A stretch of DNA of 64,000 nt from Thalassospira marina (GCF_002844375.1 NZ_CP024199.1:1810001-1874000), one strand, 5' to 3'; shown: positions 17,137 through 26,363, counted from the stretch's first letter. Numbers and translations: made by a program. The notes: generated by a model from the letters alone, not told the origin.

Positions 17137-18066
17137 ATGACAACAGACCCGTTAAACGCGATCTACGACCTGCCGGTACGCAAATATGTGCTGTTATTGG
17201 GCGCAGGTGGCCAATTGGGGCAGGAATGCGCCGCACAATTGGCGAAGCAGGGCATTTCCCTGTTTGCACCGCCCCGTCATGATCTTGATCTGGTCGAACT
17301 GTCGCCACTCTTGCACGCGATAAAAGCTCATCCCCCGGCGGTACTGGTGAATGCAGCAGCATTTACCGATGTCGACGGTGCGGAAACCCTTCGGTTAGAG
17401 GCACGCCAGATCAATGCGGATGTGCCGGGCCTTCTGGCCGAAGTCGCGGCTGACATGGGTGTGCGCCTGATCCATGTGTCGACCGATTTTGTTTTTTCAG
17501 GTGAGGGTTCAACCCCTTATTTCGAAAGCGACAAAACCGGACCAGTCAATTGGTATGGCGCAACAAAACGGGCAGGGGAACGTGCCGTGCGCATGTCAGC
17601 CCCTGAAACAGTGATTTTGAGAACCGCCTGGTTACATGGTCGTCATCGTCGGTGTTTTGTTCATGCCATGGCCGACAAACTGGCCCGTGGTGAACAGATT
17701 TCGGCCGTGAATGACCGCTTTGGTTCGCCCACTTCGGCGGCAATGCTGGCATCGCACATTACGCGTTTGTGCAACCGCATTGTCGAGGGTGATGCCATCG
17801 AAGCAGGTATCTTTCATTGTGCCGGTATTGGTGCGGCCAGCCCCTATGACATGGCAACGGAAATTGCCGATCATTTGGGCGTGGACCGGGACCTGGTTTC
17901 GCCGGTTTCTGCTGCACAGCGGGGCGAAATCGCTGCCCGTCCGCATTTTGCCGTCCTTGATTGCAGCAAAATCGCCCGTCATTTGCGGCTGCCCTGCCAG
18001 CCCTGGCAGGAAGGCATTCGCCAAACCCTGACGCAGTCGGGCATTCCAGAGGGGAAAATCGCATGA
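17137..18066 (+). CDS. rfbD: dTDP-4-dehydrorhamnose reductase RfbD/RmlD
   Basis: 309 residues from the ATG at 17137; the frame extends back into the previous gene but without a ribosome site. NAD(P)-binding motif GAGGQLGQE (about 20-28), STDFVFSG, and the short-chain dehydrogenase motif Y-x-x-x-K as NWYGATKRAGE. It catalyses the last step of dTDP-L-rhamnose synthesis, reducing the 4-keto sugar. rfbA follows with a four-base overlap; rfbC is about 10 kb downstream and rfbB is not in the window. Confidence 0.93.
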   Translation: MTTDPLNAIYDLPVRKYVLLLGAGGQLGQECAAQLAKQGISLFAPPRHDLDLVELSPLLHAIKAHPPAVLVNAAAFTDVDGAETLRLEARQINADVPGLLAEVAADMGVRLIHVSTDFVFSGEGSTPYFESDKTGPVNWYGATKRAGERAVRMSAPETVILRTAWLHGRHRRCFVHAMADKLARGEQISAVNDRFGSPTSAAMLASHITRLCNRIVEGDAIEAGIFHCAGIGAASPYDMATEIADHLGVDRDLVSPVSAAQRGEIAARPHFAVLDCSKIARHLRLPCQPWQEGIRQTLTQSGIPEGKIA

Positions 18067-19046
18067 AAGGCATTATTCTTGCCGGTGGCACCGGCAGTCG
18101 GCTTTGGCCGATTACCCATGCCACAAACAAGCAATTGCTGCCCGTCTGGGACAAACCCATGATTTTCTATCCGCTCAGCACCCTGATGCTGGCGGGCATC
18201 CGTGACATTCTGATTATTACCACAACAGGCCAAACCAGCGCTTTCATGTCGCTTTTGGGCGACGGCAGCCAGTTTGGCGTGCGCCTGTCCTATGCCGAAC
18301 AGGATAAACCCAATGGCATTGCCGAGGCGCTGTTAATTGGTCGCGATTTTCTGGATGGATCGTCCTGTGCGCTGATTTTGGGCGATAACTTGTTTCATGG
18401 CGATAATCTTGGTGCGCGCCTGCAGGCTGCCACCCGCCGCCACGATGGGGCGACCGTTTTTGTCCATGCCGTGCGCGATCCGGAACGTTATGGCGTTATG
18501 GCATTTGATGGCGATGGCAATCCGCTTGATATCATCGAAAAGCCGTCCCATCCGCCGTCAAATCTGGCGGTGACCGGGCTTTATTTCTTTGATGGTACGG
18601 CACCGGAACGCGCAAGTGCCCTTTTGCCATCTCACCGGGGCGAGCTGGAAATTACCGACCTTAACCGTGCCTATCTTGAGGATGGCATGTTGAATGTCGA
18701 AATGCTGGGCCGTGGTTGCGCATGGCTTGATACCGGCACGCCTGCCAGCCTGTTGCAGGCTGCACAGTTTGTATGTTCGGTCGAAGAACGCCAGGGCCTT
18801 AAAATTGGCAGCCCCGAAGAAACCGCCTGGCGCCTTGGATGGATCGCGCGCGATGAAATGACGCGCAGTGCGGGCTTTAACGCCAACAGTGAATATGGCC
18901 GCTATCTGGACGATATGGCGCGTGCAAATGACCGAAATGCCATTGGCGTCGAGGTGGATGGTCTGGGTGCGTTCGGTTTTGTGACCGCGCGTGAAAAACA
19001 GGCATTTTACAGTTCATCACATAACAGGAGAGCAGGGCATGAGTGA
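18063..19046 (+). CDS. rfbA: Glucose-1-phosphate thymidylyltransferase RfbA/RmlA
   Basis: 327 residues. The nucleotidyltransferase signature is at the N-terminus: LAGGTGSRLWPITHATNKQL (about 6-25), then PLSTLMLAGI, LILGDNLFHGD and GELEITDLNRAYL. It makes dTDP-glucose from glucose-1-phosphate and dTTP. At 327 residues it is about 30-40 longer than usual RmlA (near 290), owing to a C-terminal extension after GRYLDDM. The start overlaps the rfbD stop (ATGA) and the stop overlaps the next gene. Confidence 0.94.
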   Translation: MKGIILAGGTGSRLWPITHATNKQLLPVWDKPMIFYPLSTLMLAGIRDILIITTTGQTSAFMSLLGDGSQFGVRLSYAEQDKPNGIAEALLIGRDFLDGSSCALILGDNLFHGDNLGARLQAATRRHDGATVFVHAVRDPERYGVMAFDGDGNPLDIIEKPSHPPSNLAVTGLYFFDGTAPERASALLPSHRGELEITDLNRAYLEDGMLNVEMLGRGCAWLDTGTPASLLQAAQFVCSVEERQGLKIGSPEETAWRLGWIARDEMTRSAGFNANSEYGRYLDDMARANDRNAIGVEVDGLGAFGFVTAREKQAFYSSSHNRRAGHE

Positions 19047-21231
19047 GCCTTCAGGCCTGCCATTGGACGGTGCAACCGTCATGGCCACACTGGTGGACGA
19101 AGGACTGGCCCTCATGGCCGGGGTAGGCAGTGCAATGCCTGCCACGATAGATGTTTACCTTAACGGGTCGCCGGACGCCAAAGTCCAGGCATCCATGATC
19201 AGCTGGCGTCGCAATGACAGTTCTGCTGATTCCGCCTTTGGCTTTATCGCCCTGTTGCCACTGAAAAATGTCAGTGGCGGGCGCTTGAAAAAGGTGGTGT
19301 TTCGCCGCCCGGGCCACCCGGCTGAATATGCAATCGAAAGCCGTGGTCAGGGCCTGGAAGCCATTTTATCGGCGGTTGCCGATCAGTCCGGTGCGTCCTT
19401 TGCCGGGGTGATGGATGGCGTGATCGAAGCCCTTCTGGCCGGTAAAACCAACAAAAAGCGTTTGCGCACGGTGGCCGCACTGGTCCGTATTGCGGCAAGC
19501 AGCAATGGTTTTGTCGAAGTCCTTGGCGGGCTTGAAGAAAACGAACTTTATATTCAGGGCTGGTCCAGCAATTTTCCCCATGGCCGCACCCGTGTTATCG
19601 CCATCGAGGATGGCCCGGTTCTGGCCGAATTGACCAGTGCCGAATTCCAGCGTGATGACCTTGGCGAAGATGCAGCCGGTGTGATCGGCCTTTTGGAAAC
19701 CGAACGTGTGGTAAAGCCCGAAAAGCTGCAGCGCGTTTATTTCCGGGGCCGGGATGGCTGGTACGGGATCGAGGTTTATCAGCAGCGTGTGATGGTTGCC
19801 CCACGTGATGTACCGGCACATATCCGTTCCGTACTGGGCCGTGTCAAGGCACCCGATAATATCCTTGAACAGATGCAGCTTGCCGCCCATCGTTTTGATG
19901 GCCGCGATACGGTGTCCGATCTTGACCGTCCCATTCGTGTTGGCATCGATTTTGCGCTGGTAATTGAAGGCAGTGGTATTCTGGTTTCGGGCTGGATGCT
20001 GGACCCGGACCGTGGGGTCAATGAAATCAACCTTCGGGTTGGTCAGGACAGCATTCGCATTGACGATAGCTGGACCCGCCAGACCCGGCCGGATGTGACC
20101 GAAGCCTTCATCAATGATCCAATGTTTGCCGGTATGAATTCGGCGCGGAACAGCCATGGTTTTCTGGTTTTTTGCCCGCTGACGGATACCCCGGCATCTG
20201 ATCAGCCGATTTATCTGGAATTCAATATTACCGACAGTTTCCCGGCCTATTGTCCGCTTAATCCGACCCGGGCATCAGCACGCCAGGCCCTTTCACGGGT
20301 TTTGCCGTCGCTTGACCCACGGTCTGTTACGGCATCAAGCAGCATTGAACGCCAGTTTGGCCCGATGTTGCAAAATATGTCGGCGCAAAGCCCCTTTGCC
20401 ATTGATGTGCATGACATTGGCAATTTCGATGAAAATGCGCCCGTTACCCTGATTGTTGGTGCCGATGACACAATTGGCGATATGGGTGTGACCATTGCAC
20501 TTTTGGGCCTGGACCCGGAAACACGCAAACTGCCTATCGTGATTGCGGGTCCCGCCGAAAGTTTTGATCAGGTTGGCAGCGACATGCTGCGTCTGGCGGC
20601 GTTCTACAAGCTTAATGTGCGCTTCGTTTTTGCCGAAGGTGTGGAGGATTTTTGCGACGCGCTGGAAGTTGGCGTCAAAGCAACCAAATCCGATGCTGTT
20701 TGCCTGATGTCGGTGCATGTATTGCCGCGCGAAAAGGGCTGGTTTAGCCCGCTTTTGAATGCGTATCGCAAACGCGGCAGCAAGGGCGCTGTTTGCCCGA
20801 CCATCCTGTTTGAAGATGATTCCGTTCGCTGGGCGGGCACCTGGATCGAAGAAGGCCCGGAAGGCAAATATCTGGCGGACCGTTATGTGGGTTATCCGCG
20901 CGCCGTGCTAAGCGACGCAGAACCCTGCGAAGTCAGCGCTGGCACGGTTGAATGTTGCATCCTGCCGCGATTGGCCTTCCTCGATGTTAAGGGTTTTACC
21001 CGTGGTTATATCGGCCCGTCGGAAAAGGGGCTGGATATTGCGCTGAAATTGCGCATGGCCGGAACGCCATCCTACTGGTTACCGGAAGTCGAAGTATTGG
21101 GCAGTGAACAATCCATAACGTCCACGCCCGCCTGGGAGGAACTTTCGCATCGTTTGGACCGCTGGGCGTTTGATCGCCGCTGGTCCCTGGTTGTTTCAAA
21201 TTTGCGGAGCCACAATCATGCCGTCGACTGA
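19039..21231 (+). CDS. Glycosyltransferase-like protein with degenerate catalytic motifs
   Basis: 730 residues from the ATG at 19039 (GGAG at 19027-19030). Two beta-sandwich-like segments carry GW motifs: LYIQGWSSNFPHGRTRV (about 170-186) and ILVSGWMLDPDRGVNEI (about 314-330). The C-terminal part (about 467-690) aligns by eye with the GT2 domain of the protein at 11427, sharing the order TILFEDDS-x-x-x-AG, GFTRGY and ALKLRMAG. Where that protein has NSD, this one has SVH (558-560); where it has EDSD, this one has EKGLD (662-666). The metal-binding and catalytic acids appear lost, so it is probably a pseudo-enzyme, a partner subunit or a glycan-binding protein. The fold assignment is inference. 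Confidence 0.75.
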   Translation: MSEPSGLPLDGATVMATLVDEGLALMAGVGSAMPATIDVYLNGSPDAKVQASMISWRRNDSSADSAFGFIALLPLKNVSGGRLKKVVFRRPGHPAEYAIESRGQGLEAILSAVADQSGASFAGVMDGVIEALLAGKTNKKRLRTVAALVRIAASSNGFVEVLGGLEENELYIQGWSSNFPHGRTRVIAIEDGPVLAELTSAEFQRDDLGEDAAGVIGLLETERVVKPEKLQRVYFRGRDGWYGIEVYQQRVMVAPRDVPAHIRSVLGRVKAPDNILEQMQLAAHRFDGRDTVSDLDRPIRVGIDFALVIEGSGILVSGWMLDPDRGVNEINLRVGQDSIRIDDSWTRQTRPDVTEAFINDPMFAGMNSARNSHGFLVFCPLTDTPASDQPIYLEFNITDSFPAYCPLNPTRASARQALSRVLPSLDPRSVTASSSIERQFGPMLQNMSAQSPFAIDVHDIGNFDENAPVTLIVGADDTIGDMGVTIALLGLDPETRKLPIVIAGPAESFDQVGSDMLRLAAFYKLNVRFVFAEGVEDFCDALEVGVKATKSDAVCLMSVHVLPREKGWFSPLLNAYRKRGSKGAVCPTILFEDDSVRWAGTWIEEGPEGKYLADRYVGYPRAVLSDAEPCEVSAGTVECCILPRLAFLDVKGFTRGYIGPSEKGLDIALKLRMAGTPSYWLPEVEVLGSEQSITSTPAWEELSHRLDRWAFDRRWSLVVSNLRSHNHAVD

Positions 21232-22543
21232 TTTGCGTGTGCTGGTCATCTCCCATGGCCATCCCAGCCTGTCGCTGGGTGGGGCCGAAGTCGGGTCTTA
21301 TAACCTGCACAAGGGATTGAATGAACTCGACGGTGTCGAGAGCTTTTATCTGGCAAGGGTAGGGCACCCGGTGCCGCGTCATGGGGCATCCGCCCTGATG
21401 AGCCTGCGCCAGAAAGACAATGAAATTCTTTATCACGCTGAAAACTATGACCATTTCCTGCTGTCGAACCGCAGCACAGATGAAATTGATCGCGACCTTT
21501 TGCGTTTCGTGAAGGATTACAACCCCGATGTGGTGCATTTTCACCATGTGTTGGGGCTGGGAATGGAAACCATCTATGCGGTGCGCGAAGCCCTGCCGGA
21601 TGCGGCCATTTTCTTTACTTTCCACGAATTCCTGACCATGTGCCACAACCATGGCCAGATGGTCAAAAGCGGCGGGCATAAACTGTGTAACCGGGCCAGC
21701 CCCATTGAATGCAATGGCTGTTTCCCGAATGTTTCCCCGGCGGCATTCCTGCGTCGCGAACGCTTTATCAAATCCATGCTGGATCTGGCCGACCATTATG
21801 TGTCGCCCAGTCAGTTCCTGGCGGATCGTTTCATCGATTGGGGCCTTGATGCCGATAAAATGTCGGTCATTGAAAACGGGCTGGATATCGATAAACGGGC
21901 TGCCATTCGTCCTCTGACCAAGGCACAGCCCCGCCGGGCACGTTTTGCGTACTTTGGTCAGCTGACGATGTTCAAGGGCGCGGATGTGCTGCTTGATGCC
22001 GTAGGCCGTGTACCGGATTCCATCTGGGGTGATGATGCCCGTTTGATGATCTTTGGTGGCAACCTCGATCGTCAACCCCTTGATTATCAGGAAAAAGTCA
22101 AAGACCTTATCGAAAAGGCCGGCGAAAGGGTGCGGTTTTACGGTGCCTATCAGAACAGCGAAATGCCGCGTTTGATGGAAATGGCGGACTGGACCATTAT
22201 TCCGTCAATCTGGTGGGAAAATTCACCCATCGTCATTCAGGAAGCGTTCTTCCACGGGCGTCCCATGATTGCCAGTAACATTGGCGGCATGGCCGAAAAA
22301 ATCGAAGATGGTGTAAACGGCCTGCATTTCCGTGTTGGCAGTGCCGAAGACCTCGCTGATCGCCTGATCGAATGTCTGACTGACAAAACTTTGTGGGATC
22401 GGATGCATGACGGGATCCGTCGGGCACCGACCTACATCGAATGCGCAGAACAGCATCTTGCGCAGTATCGGGGGGTTCTTGAAAACCGCCCGTCCGTTGC
22501 CGCACCTGGTGCGGCTCCGCAACAATCCGTGGTCGGGGCGTGA
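21218..22543 (+). CDS. GT4 glycosyltransferase (paralogue of the one at 14905)
   Basis: 441 residues from the ATG at 21218, with GGAG ahead of it; it overlaps the previous gene by 14 bases. GT-B features: LRVLVISHGHPSLSLGGAEV, DVVHFHHVLGLG, ARFAYFGQLTMFKGADVLL, and WWENSPIVIQEAFFHGRPM followed by SNIGGMAEK. Four cysteines cluster in the segment MCHNHG...LCNRASPIECNGCFPN (about 160-185), a feature seen in some GT4 enzymes and possibly a small metal site. The acceptor is unknown. Confidence 0.9.
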   Translation: MPSTDLRVLVISHGHPSLSLGGAEVGSYNLHKGLNELDGVESFYLARVGHPVPRHGASALMSLRQKDNEILYHAENYDHFLLSNRSTDEIDRDLLRFVKDYNPDVVHFHHVLGLGMETIYAVREALPDAAIFFTFHEFLTMCHNHGQMVKSGGHKLCNRASPIECNGCFPNVSPAAFLRRERFIKSMLDLADHYVSPSQFLADRFIDWGLDADKMSVIENGLDIDKRAAIRPLTKAQPRRARFAYFGQLTMFKGADVLLDAVGRVPDSIWGDDARLMIFGGNLDRQPLDYQEKVKDLIEKAGERVRFYGAYQNSEMPRLMEMADWTIIPSIWWENSPIVIQEAFFHGRPMIASNIGGMAEKIEDGVNGLHFRVGSAEDLADRLIECLTDKTLWDRMHDGIRRAPTYIECAEQHLAQYRGVLENRPSVAAPGAAPQQSVVGA

Positions 22544-22657
22544 CGGCATCCCCTGTCACATCTTGAAGCGGCCGGAACGTTAACCACGCCATAGCGCGAA
22601 AGAATGGTAGCGAACGGAAAAACCAGCTGCCATTCATCAACTTCAAGGAGAAAAACC

Positions 22658-23845
22658 ATGGCGCGCGTACTCGTAATGATTCCCTCGGGCGAAGTCTACG
22701 ACCATGATTGTGTCCGCTGGTACAATTACCGCGATGTCCAGAAAAGCATCGATCACTATCACAATATTGGCGATGCCTTCGTGTTTGATTCATCGCTCAA
22801 GCTGATGAACTTTGAAAAACTTGGCGTTCTGCCAATTGCCGATCCGAAAATGGAAGATATCGATCGTCTGCGCGAAGAATATGATTACGTCTTCCTGCGC
22901 GGCTCGAACTATATCCATTCCCATATGGACTGGCGCAATACCATTGCCGTTCTAAAACGCCTGAAACTGCCGGTTCTTGGTTTTGGTGTTGGTGCCCAGG
23001 CCCCGGTAAAGGGCAAGCTGGAACTTTCCGAACAAACCAAAACCGTGCTGCGTATGATGGCCGATTCAACCACGTCAATTGGCGTGCGCGGGGCCTATAC
23101 CGCACAGGTTCTGTGGGATATCGGCATTACCAATGTGCGCATTGTCGGTTGCCCGACGGCGTTCCGTGCCAATAACCCGAATATGCGCATCAAGCTGCCC
23201 GCCCTTGAAGACGTTAAAAATGTCGGCGTCACGTTGCGCCGCGAGGTGTCGCCAGCTTATGCGCAGGATATCAAACGTTACCTGACCTTCCATCGTGATC
23301 TGGTCAAGGAACTGGCAAATCGGTTTGACGTAACCCTGATGGCCCAGGGCGAGCCGGAAGAAAAGAAACTGGTCTTCGGGACGGATGCCCAGAAACAGGA
23401 AGCCATGCAGGCCCTGAAGGACAATGATTGGGTCAAGAACTGGTATCTTGATGACACCATGGAAAAGCTTTACCGCGAAAAGCTGTTCTATTCCGATGTG
23501 GTGTCGGATTACGAAGATCTGGTTCGTACCAAGGATTGCGTGCTGGGTTACCGCCTGCACGGCAACCTGATGGCATTGTCCAACGGCGTACCATCGGTTT
23601 ACTTCACCTATGACAGCCGCACCGTCGAATTTGCCGAAACCTACCAGATCCCGAGCTACGACGTCTTCTCGCAGAAGGATTTCGTGCTGGAAGATTACTG
23701 GGATCAGTCCCTGTTTGACAAATTCAACCGCGCCTGGTTCCAGACCTATCGCGAAATGCAGACTTTCCTGAGTGAAAACAACATCGATCACAAGATGACC
23801 GAAGTGATGGCGCCGCAAAACCAGCCGCAACGCAAAGTGGCCTGA
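22658..23845 (+). CDS. Polysaccharide pyruvyl transferase family protein (copy 1)
   Basis: 395 residues from the ATG at 22658, preceded by AAGGAG. Family features: YVFLRGSNYIHSHMDW, LPVLGFGVGAQAP, SIGVRGAYTAQVL, VRIVGCPTAFR and the C-terminal GYRLHGNLMAL motif with the conserved arginine and histidine. The family adds pyruvate ketals from phosphoenolpyruvate to exopolysaccharide sugars, or does related transfers. The gene at 25067 is a paralogue. A pyruvylated, and hence negatively charged, glycan would bind Ca, which fits the nearby RTX protein; this link is inference. Confidence 0.88.
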   Translation: MARVLVMIPSGEVYDHDCVRWYNYRDVQKSIDHYHNIGDAFVFDSSLKLMNFEKLGVLPIADPKMEDIDRLREEYDYVFLRGSNYIHSHMDWRNTIAVLKRLKLPVLGFGVGAQAPVKGKLELSEQTKTVLRMMADSTTSIGVRGAYTAQVLWDIGITNVRIVGCPTAFRANNPNMRIKLPALEDVKNVGVTLRREVSPAYAQDIKRYLTFHRDLVKELANRFDVTLMAQGEPEEKKLVFGTDAQKQEAMQALKDNDWVKNWYLDDTMEKLYREKLFYSDVVSDYEDLVRTKDCVLGYRLHGNLMALSNGVPSVYFTYDSRTVEFAETYQIPSYDVFSQKDFVLEDYWDQSLFDKFNRAWFQTYREMQTFLSENNIDHKMTEVMAPQNQPQRKVA

Positions 23846-23860
23846 CTTTAAAGAACCTCT

Positions 23861-23894
23861 GCATTGCCGCCTGCAAACAGGCGGGCGGCAATGC
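23861..23894 (+). other. Intercistronic hairpin without T run
   Basis: GCATTGCCGCC (23861-23871) pairs perfectly with GGCGGCAATGC (23884-23894). No T run follows, so it is more likely an mRNA-stabilising or processing element than a terminator. Confidence 0.6.
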
Positions 23895-23966
23895 CCATTA
23901 TCTGCGGTTCATATTCAGAAATCTCCCCGACCCCGATATGGACCGCCTTTGCAAGGAGGCATTAAA

Positions 23967-24962
23967 ATGACAGTACTTGTTACCGGTGGCGCAGGTTATA
24001 TTGGCAGTCACGCCGCACTGGCCCTTCTCGATGCAGGGCGCAAAGTTGTTGTTCTTGATAATCTGAGCCAGGGCCATCGCTGGGCTGTTCCGGCAGGGGC
24101 TGCCTTTGTCGAAGGTGATTGTGGCGATATCGACCTGGTATCGCGCGTGATCCGCGAACATGACGTTACCGCGATCATGCATTTCGCAGGCTCCATTATC
24201 GTTCCGGAATCTGTCGTTTATCCGCTTGATTACTACTATAACAACACGGTTAATTCCCGGGCCCTGGCACAGGCCGCCGTGGACAGCAAGGTTCGCCATT
24301 TCATTTTCTCGTCCACTGCGGGCGTTTACGGCGAACCGGCCAAAACCCCGATCCTTGAAGACTTCCCGTCAAAACCGATTTCGCCCTATGGCACGTCAAA
24401 AATGATGACGGAAAAAATGCTGCAGGATGCATCGGTCGCGCACGACATGAATTTTGTCGCGCTGCGTTATTTTAACGTTGCCGGTGCCGACCCGAAAGGC
24501 CGGGCAGGGCAGACATCGCGCAAGGCCACCCACCTGATCAAGATCGCCAGTCAGGCCGCCAGCGGTGTTCGCAGCCATCTTGATGTGTATGGCGATGATT
24601 ACGCCACCAAGGACGGCACCTGTGTTCGCGATTACATCCATGTCAGCGACCTTGCCAACGCCCATGTGCTGGCCCTTGAATATCTGGAAAAGGGCGGCGA
24701 AAGCGATGTCATGAATTGCGGTTATGGTCGTGGTTTCTCGGTCTACGAGGTGATTGACGCCGTTAAACGTGTGTCGGGAAATGATTTCACGGTGAACCTT
24801 GCCGAACGCCGTGCAGGCGACCCGGCGGCATTGATTGCCGGTGCCGATCGCATTCGCGAAAAGCTGAACTGGAAACCGGAATACGACAATCTTGATACCA
24901 TCGTTACCCATGCACTTGCCTGGGAAGAAAGCCTGAAACAGCGCCAGGCCAACGCAGCCTGA
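23967..24962 (+). CDS. galE: UDP-glucose 4-epimerase GalE
   Basis: 331 residues from the ATG at 23967, preceded by AAGGAGG. NAD-binding motif GGAGYIGSH (7-15), FAGSIIVPESV, the Y-x-x-x-K motif as SPYGTSKMM, and the family-typical DYIHVSDLANAHVLAL. It interconverts UDP-glucose and UDP-galactose and would supply galactose for the glycan. It stands between two paralogous pyruvyl transferase genes, and galactose is a common site of pyruvylation. Confidence 0.95.
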   Translation: MTVLVTGGAGYIGSHAALALLDAGRKVVVLDNLSQGHRWAVPAGAAFVEGDCGDIDLVSRVIREHDVTAIMHFAGSIIVPESVVYPLDYYYNNTVNSRALAQAAVDSKVRHFIFSSTAGVYGEPAKTPILEDFPSKPISPYGTSKMMTEKMLQDASVAHDMNFVALRYFNVAGADPKGRAGQTSRKATHLIKIASQAASGVRSHLDVYGDDYATKDGTCVRDYIHVSDLANAHVLALEYLEKGGESDVMNCGYGRGFSVYEVIDAVKRVSGNDFTVNLAERRAGDPAALIAGADRIREKLNWKPEYDNLDTIVTHALAWEESLKQRQANAA

Positions 24963-25012
24963 CGTTAAAAAACAGGGTGAAAACACCCTGACAAAAACAA
25001 ACGAGCAAATTG

Positions 25013-25046
25013 CCGAAATATGCGCCGGAACGGCAGCATATTTCGG
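25013..25046 (+). other. Long intercistronic hairpin before the second pyruvyl transferase
   Basis: CCGAAATATGC (25013-25023) pairs with GCATATTTCGG (25036-25046), and inside it GCCG (25024-25027) pairs with CGGC (25031-25034) around a GAA loop, with one bulged A. It ends just before the CAGGAG ribosome site. No T run follows. Confidence 0.6.
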
Positions 25047-25066
25047 TCCCGAGCAGGAGTTTCCAG

Positions 25067-26269
25067 ATGGTTGAAAATATCAAGCCGGGCCGCAAGCCCC
25101 GGATCGGCGTGCTTATGCCTGCAGGCAAGGTGGTTGAAGGCAAGGGTGTTGTCACCCACACCTTTGGCGCACCGCAGCGCGCTACCGAACTGTTCACCAA
25201 TATTGGCGACTGTTTTGTCTATGACAGTTCGCTTCGCATTCTTGATTACGCCGAACTTTACCCGATTTACGGCCAAAGCAGCGGCGGACTGAGCGAAGAG
25301 CAGATCGAAAAGATCAACACCCTTGATTACATCTTTTTGCGCGGTTCGAATTACATCAATACCAACGGGCAGTGGGATGAAATCACCGCTGTACTGGAAA
25401 AAACCAAGGTGCCGGTTATGGCCTTTGGCATTGGTGTCCAGGTGCCGGACAATTCCGATGACTACGTCAATGAATCCACCAAACGGTTCCTGCAACTGGT
25501 GGCGGACCGGTCCAAAACCATTGGCGTGCGCGGTGCCCTGTCACGCAAGGCACTGAATTCGATCGGCATTAAAAATGTACGTATTTTCGGGTGCCCGACG
25601 GCGTTCCGTCATTGCAAACCCGAACTTCACCTGCCGCGCATCAAAGCCAGCGAGATTAAAAACCTTGGCTTTACCCTGCGCCGTAAAACGCATGGTTTTG
25701 CAATGTTGCAGCGTTACATGCTGCGCACACTGGCGGAAAATTACCGTACCGAAATTTTGTGTGCAGGCGAGCTGGAAGAAAAAGCCATTTTCTATGCGCG
25801 CAGCAATCTGGTGGATAACCCCAGGCAGGTCATGGAAAAGGCTGTAAGCAGCCTGATCAAGGAAAAATGGCTTTATGGCGAAAATGACCCGCTGCTTGAT
25901 CTTTATCGTTCATCGCTAAGCGTTTTTGAAACGGTCAGCGATTTTGAAGATGCCGAATGCCGCCAGGATGCCGTTACCGGCTTCCGCCTGCATGGCAATC
26001 TGCTGGCATTGGCAAACGAGGTTCCGGCTCTTTATATCACCTATGATACCCGGACCCGTGAATTTGTGAAAACGCTGGGCATTCCGCATGTCGACGGGCG
26101 CTATATCGACCGTTTCTCGTTTGAGGAAGCCTGGGACAGTGCCGATTTTGGCATGTTTGAAAAAACCTATGCCGAGCGGTTCAAGGATTTGACCAAATTC
26201 CTTGATGAGAACGGCATGGCGCACCGTCTGGGTAAGAACCCGACCCCAAACCTGAGCAAGGCGGCGTGA
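25067..26269 (+). CDS. Polysaccharide pyruvyl transferase family protein (copy 2)
   Basis: 400 residues from the ATG at 25067 (CAGGAG upstream). It shares the same motif series as the gene at 22658: YIFLRGSNYINTNGQWDE, VPVMAFGIGVQVPD, TIGVRGALSRKAL, VRIFGCPTAFR and TGFRLHGNLLAL. The two copies clearly derive from one ancestor yet differ through most of their length, so they probably act on different acceptor sugars. A strong hairpin follows the stop. Confidence 0.88.
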   Translation: MVENIKPGRKPRIGVLMPAGKVVEGKGVVTHTFGAPQRATELFTNIGDCFVYDSSLRILDYAELYPIYGQSSGGLSEEQIEKINTLDYIFLRGSNYINTNGQWDEITAVLEKTKVPVMAFGIGVQVPDNSDDYVNESTKRFLQLVADRSKTIGVRGALSRKALNSIGIKNVRIFGCPTAFRHCKPELHLPRIKASEIKNLGFTLRRKTHGFAMLQRYMLRTLAENYRTEILCAGELEEKAIFYARSNLVDNPRQVMEKAVSSLIKEKWLYGENDPLLDLYRSSLSVFETVSDFEDAECRQDAVTGFRLHGNLLALANEVPALYITYDTRTREFVKTLGIPHVDGRYIDRFSFEEAWDSADFGMFEKTYAERFKDLTKFLDENGMAHRLGKNPTPNLSKAA

Positions 26270-26278
26270 CCATGACGA

Positions 26279-26317
26279 CGGGATGTGCAGGGATCCCTCC
26301 ATGCCCTGCACATCCCG
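26279..26317 (+). terminator. Strong hairpin, possible terminator or processing site
   Basis: CGGGATGTGCAGGG (26279-26292) pairs perfectly with CCCTGCACATCCCG (26304-26317). TATTTTGG follows eight bases later, so termination would be weak. Confidence 0.55.
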
Positions 26318-26363
26318 GCCCGTATTTTGGACGACCATAGCGACCATAGCGCGGATATGAAAA

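Noticed and set aside
15935..17362. Long minus-strand frame (475 codons) opposite the tail-anchored protein gene
   Set aside because: Ser/Arg/Pro-rich shadow of the Ala/Gln-rich coding sequence; no ribosome site, and it crosses two plus-strand genes.
24967..24990. Hairpin CAGGGTG/CACCCTG after galE as a terminator
   Set aside because: The T run is only on the minus-strand side, where no gene ends; on the plus strand no T run follows.
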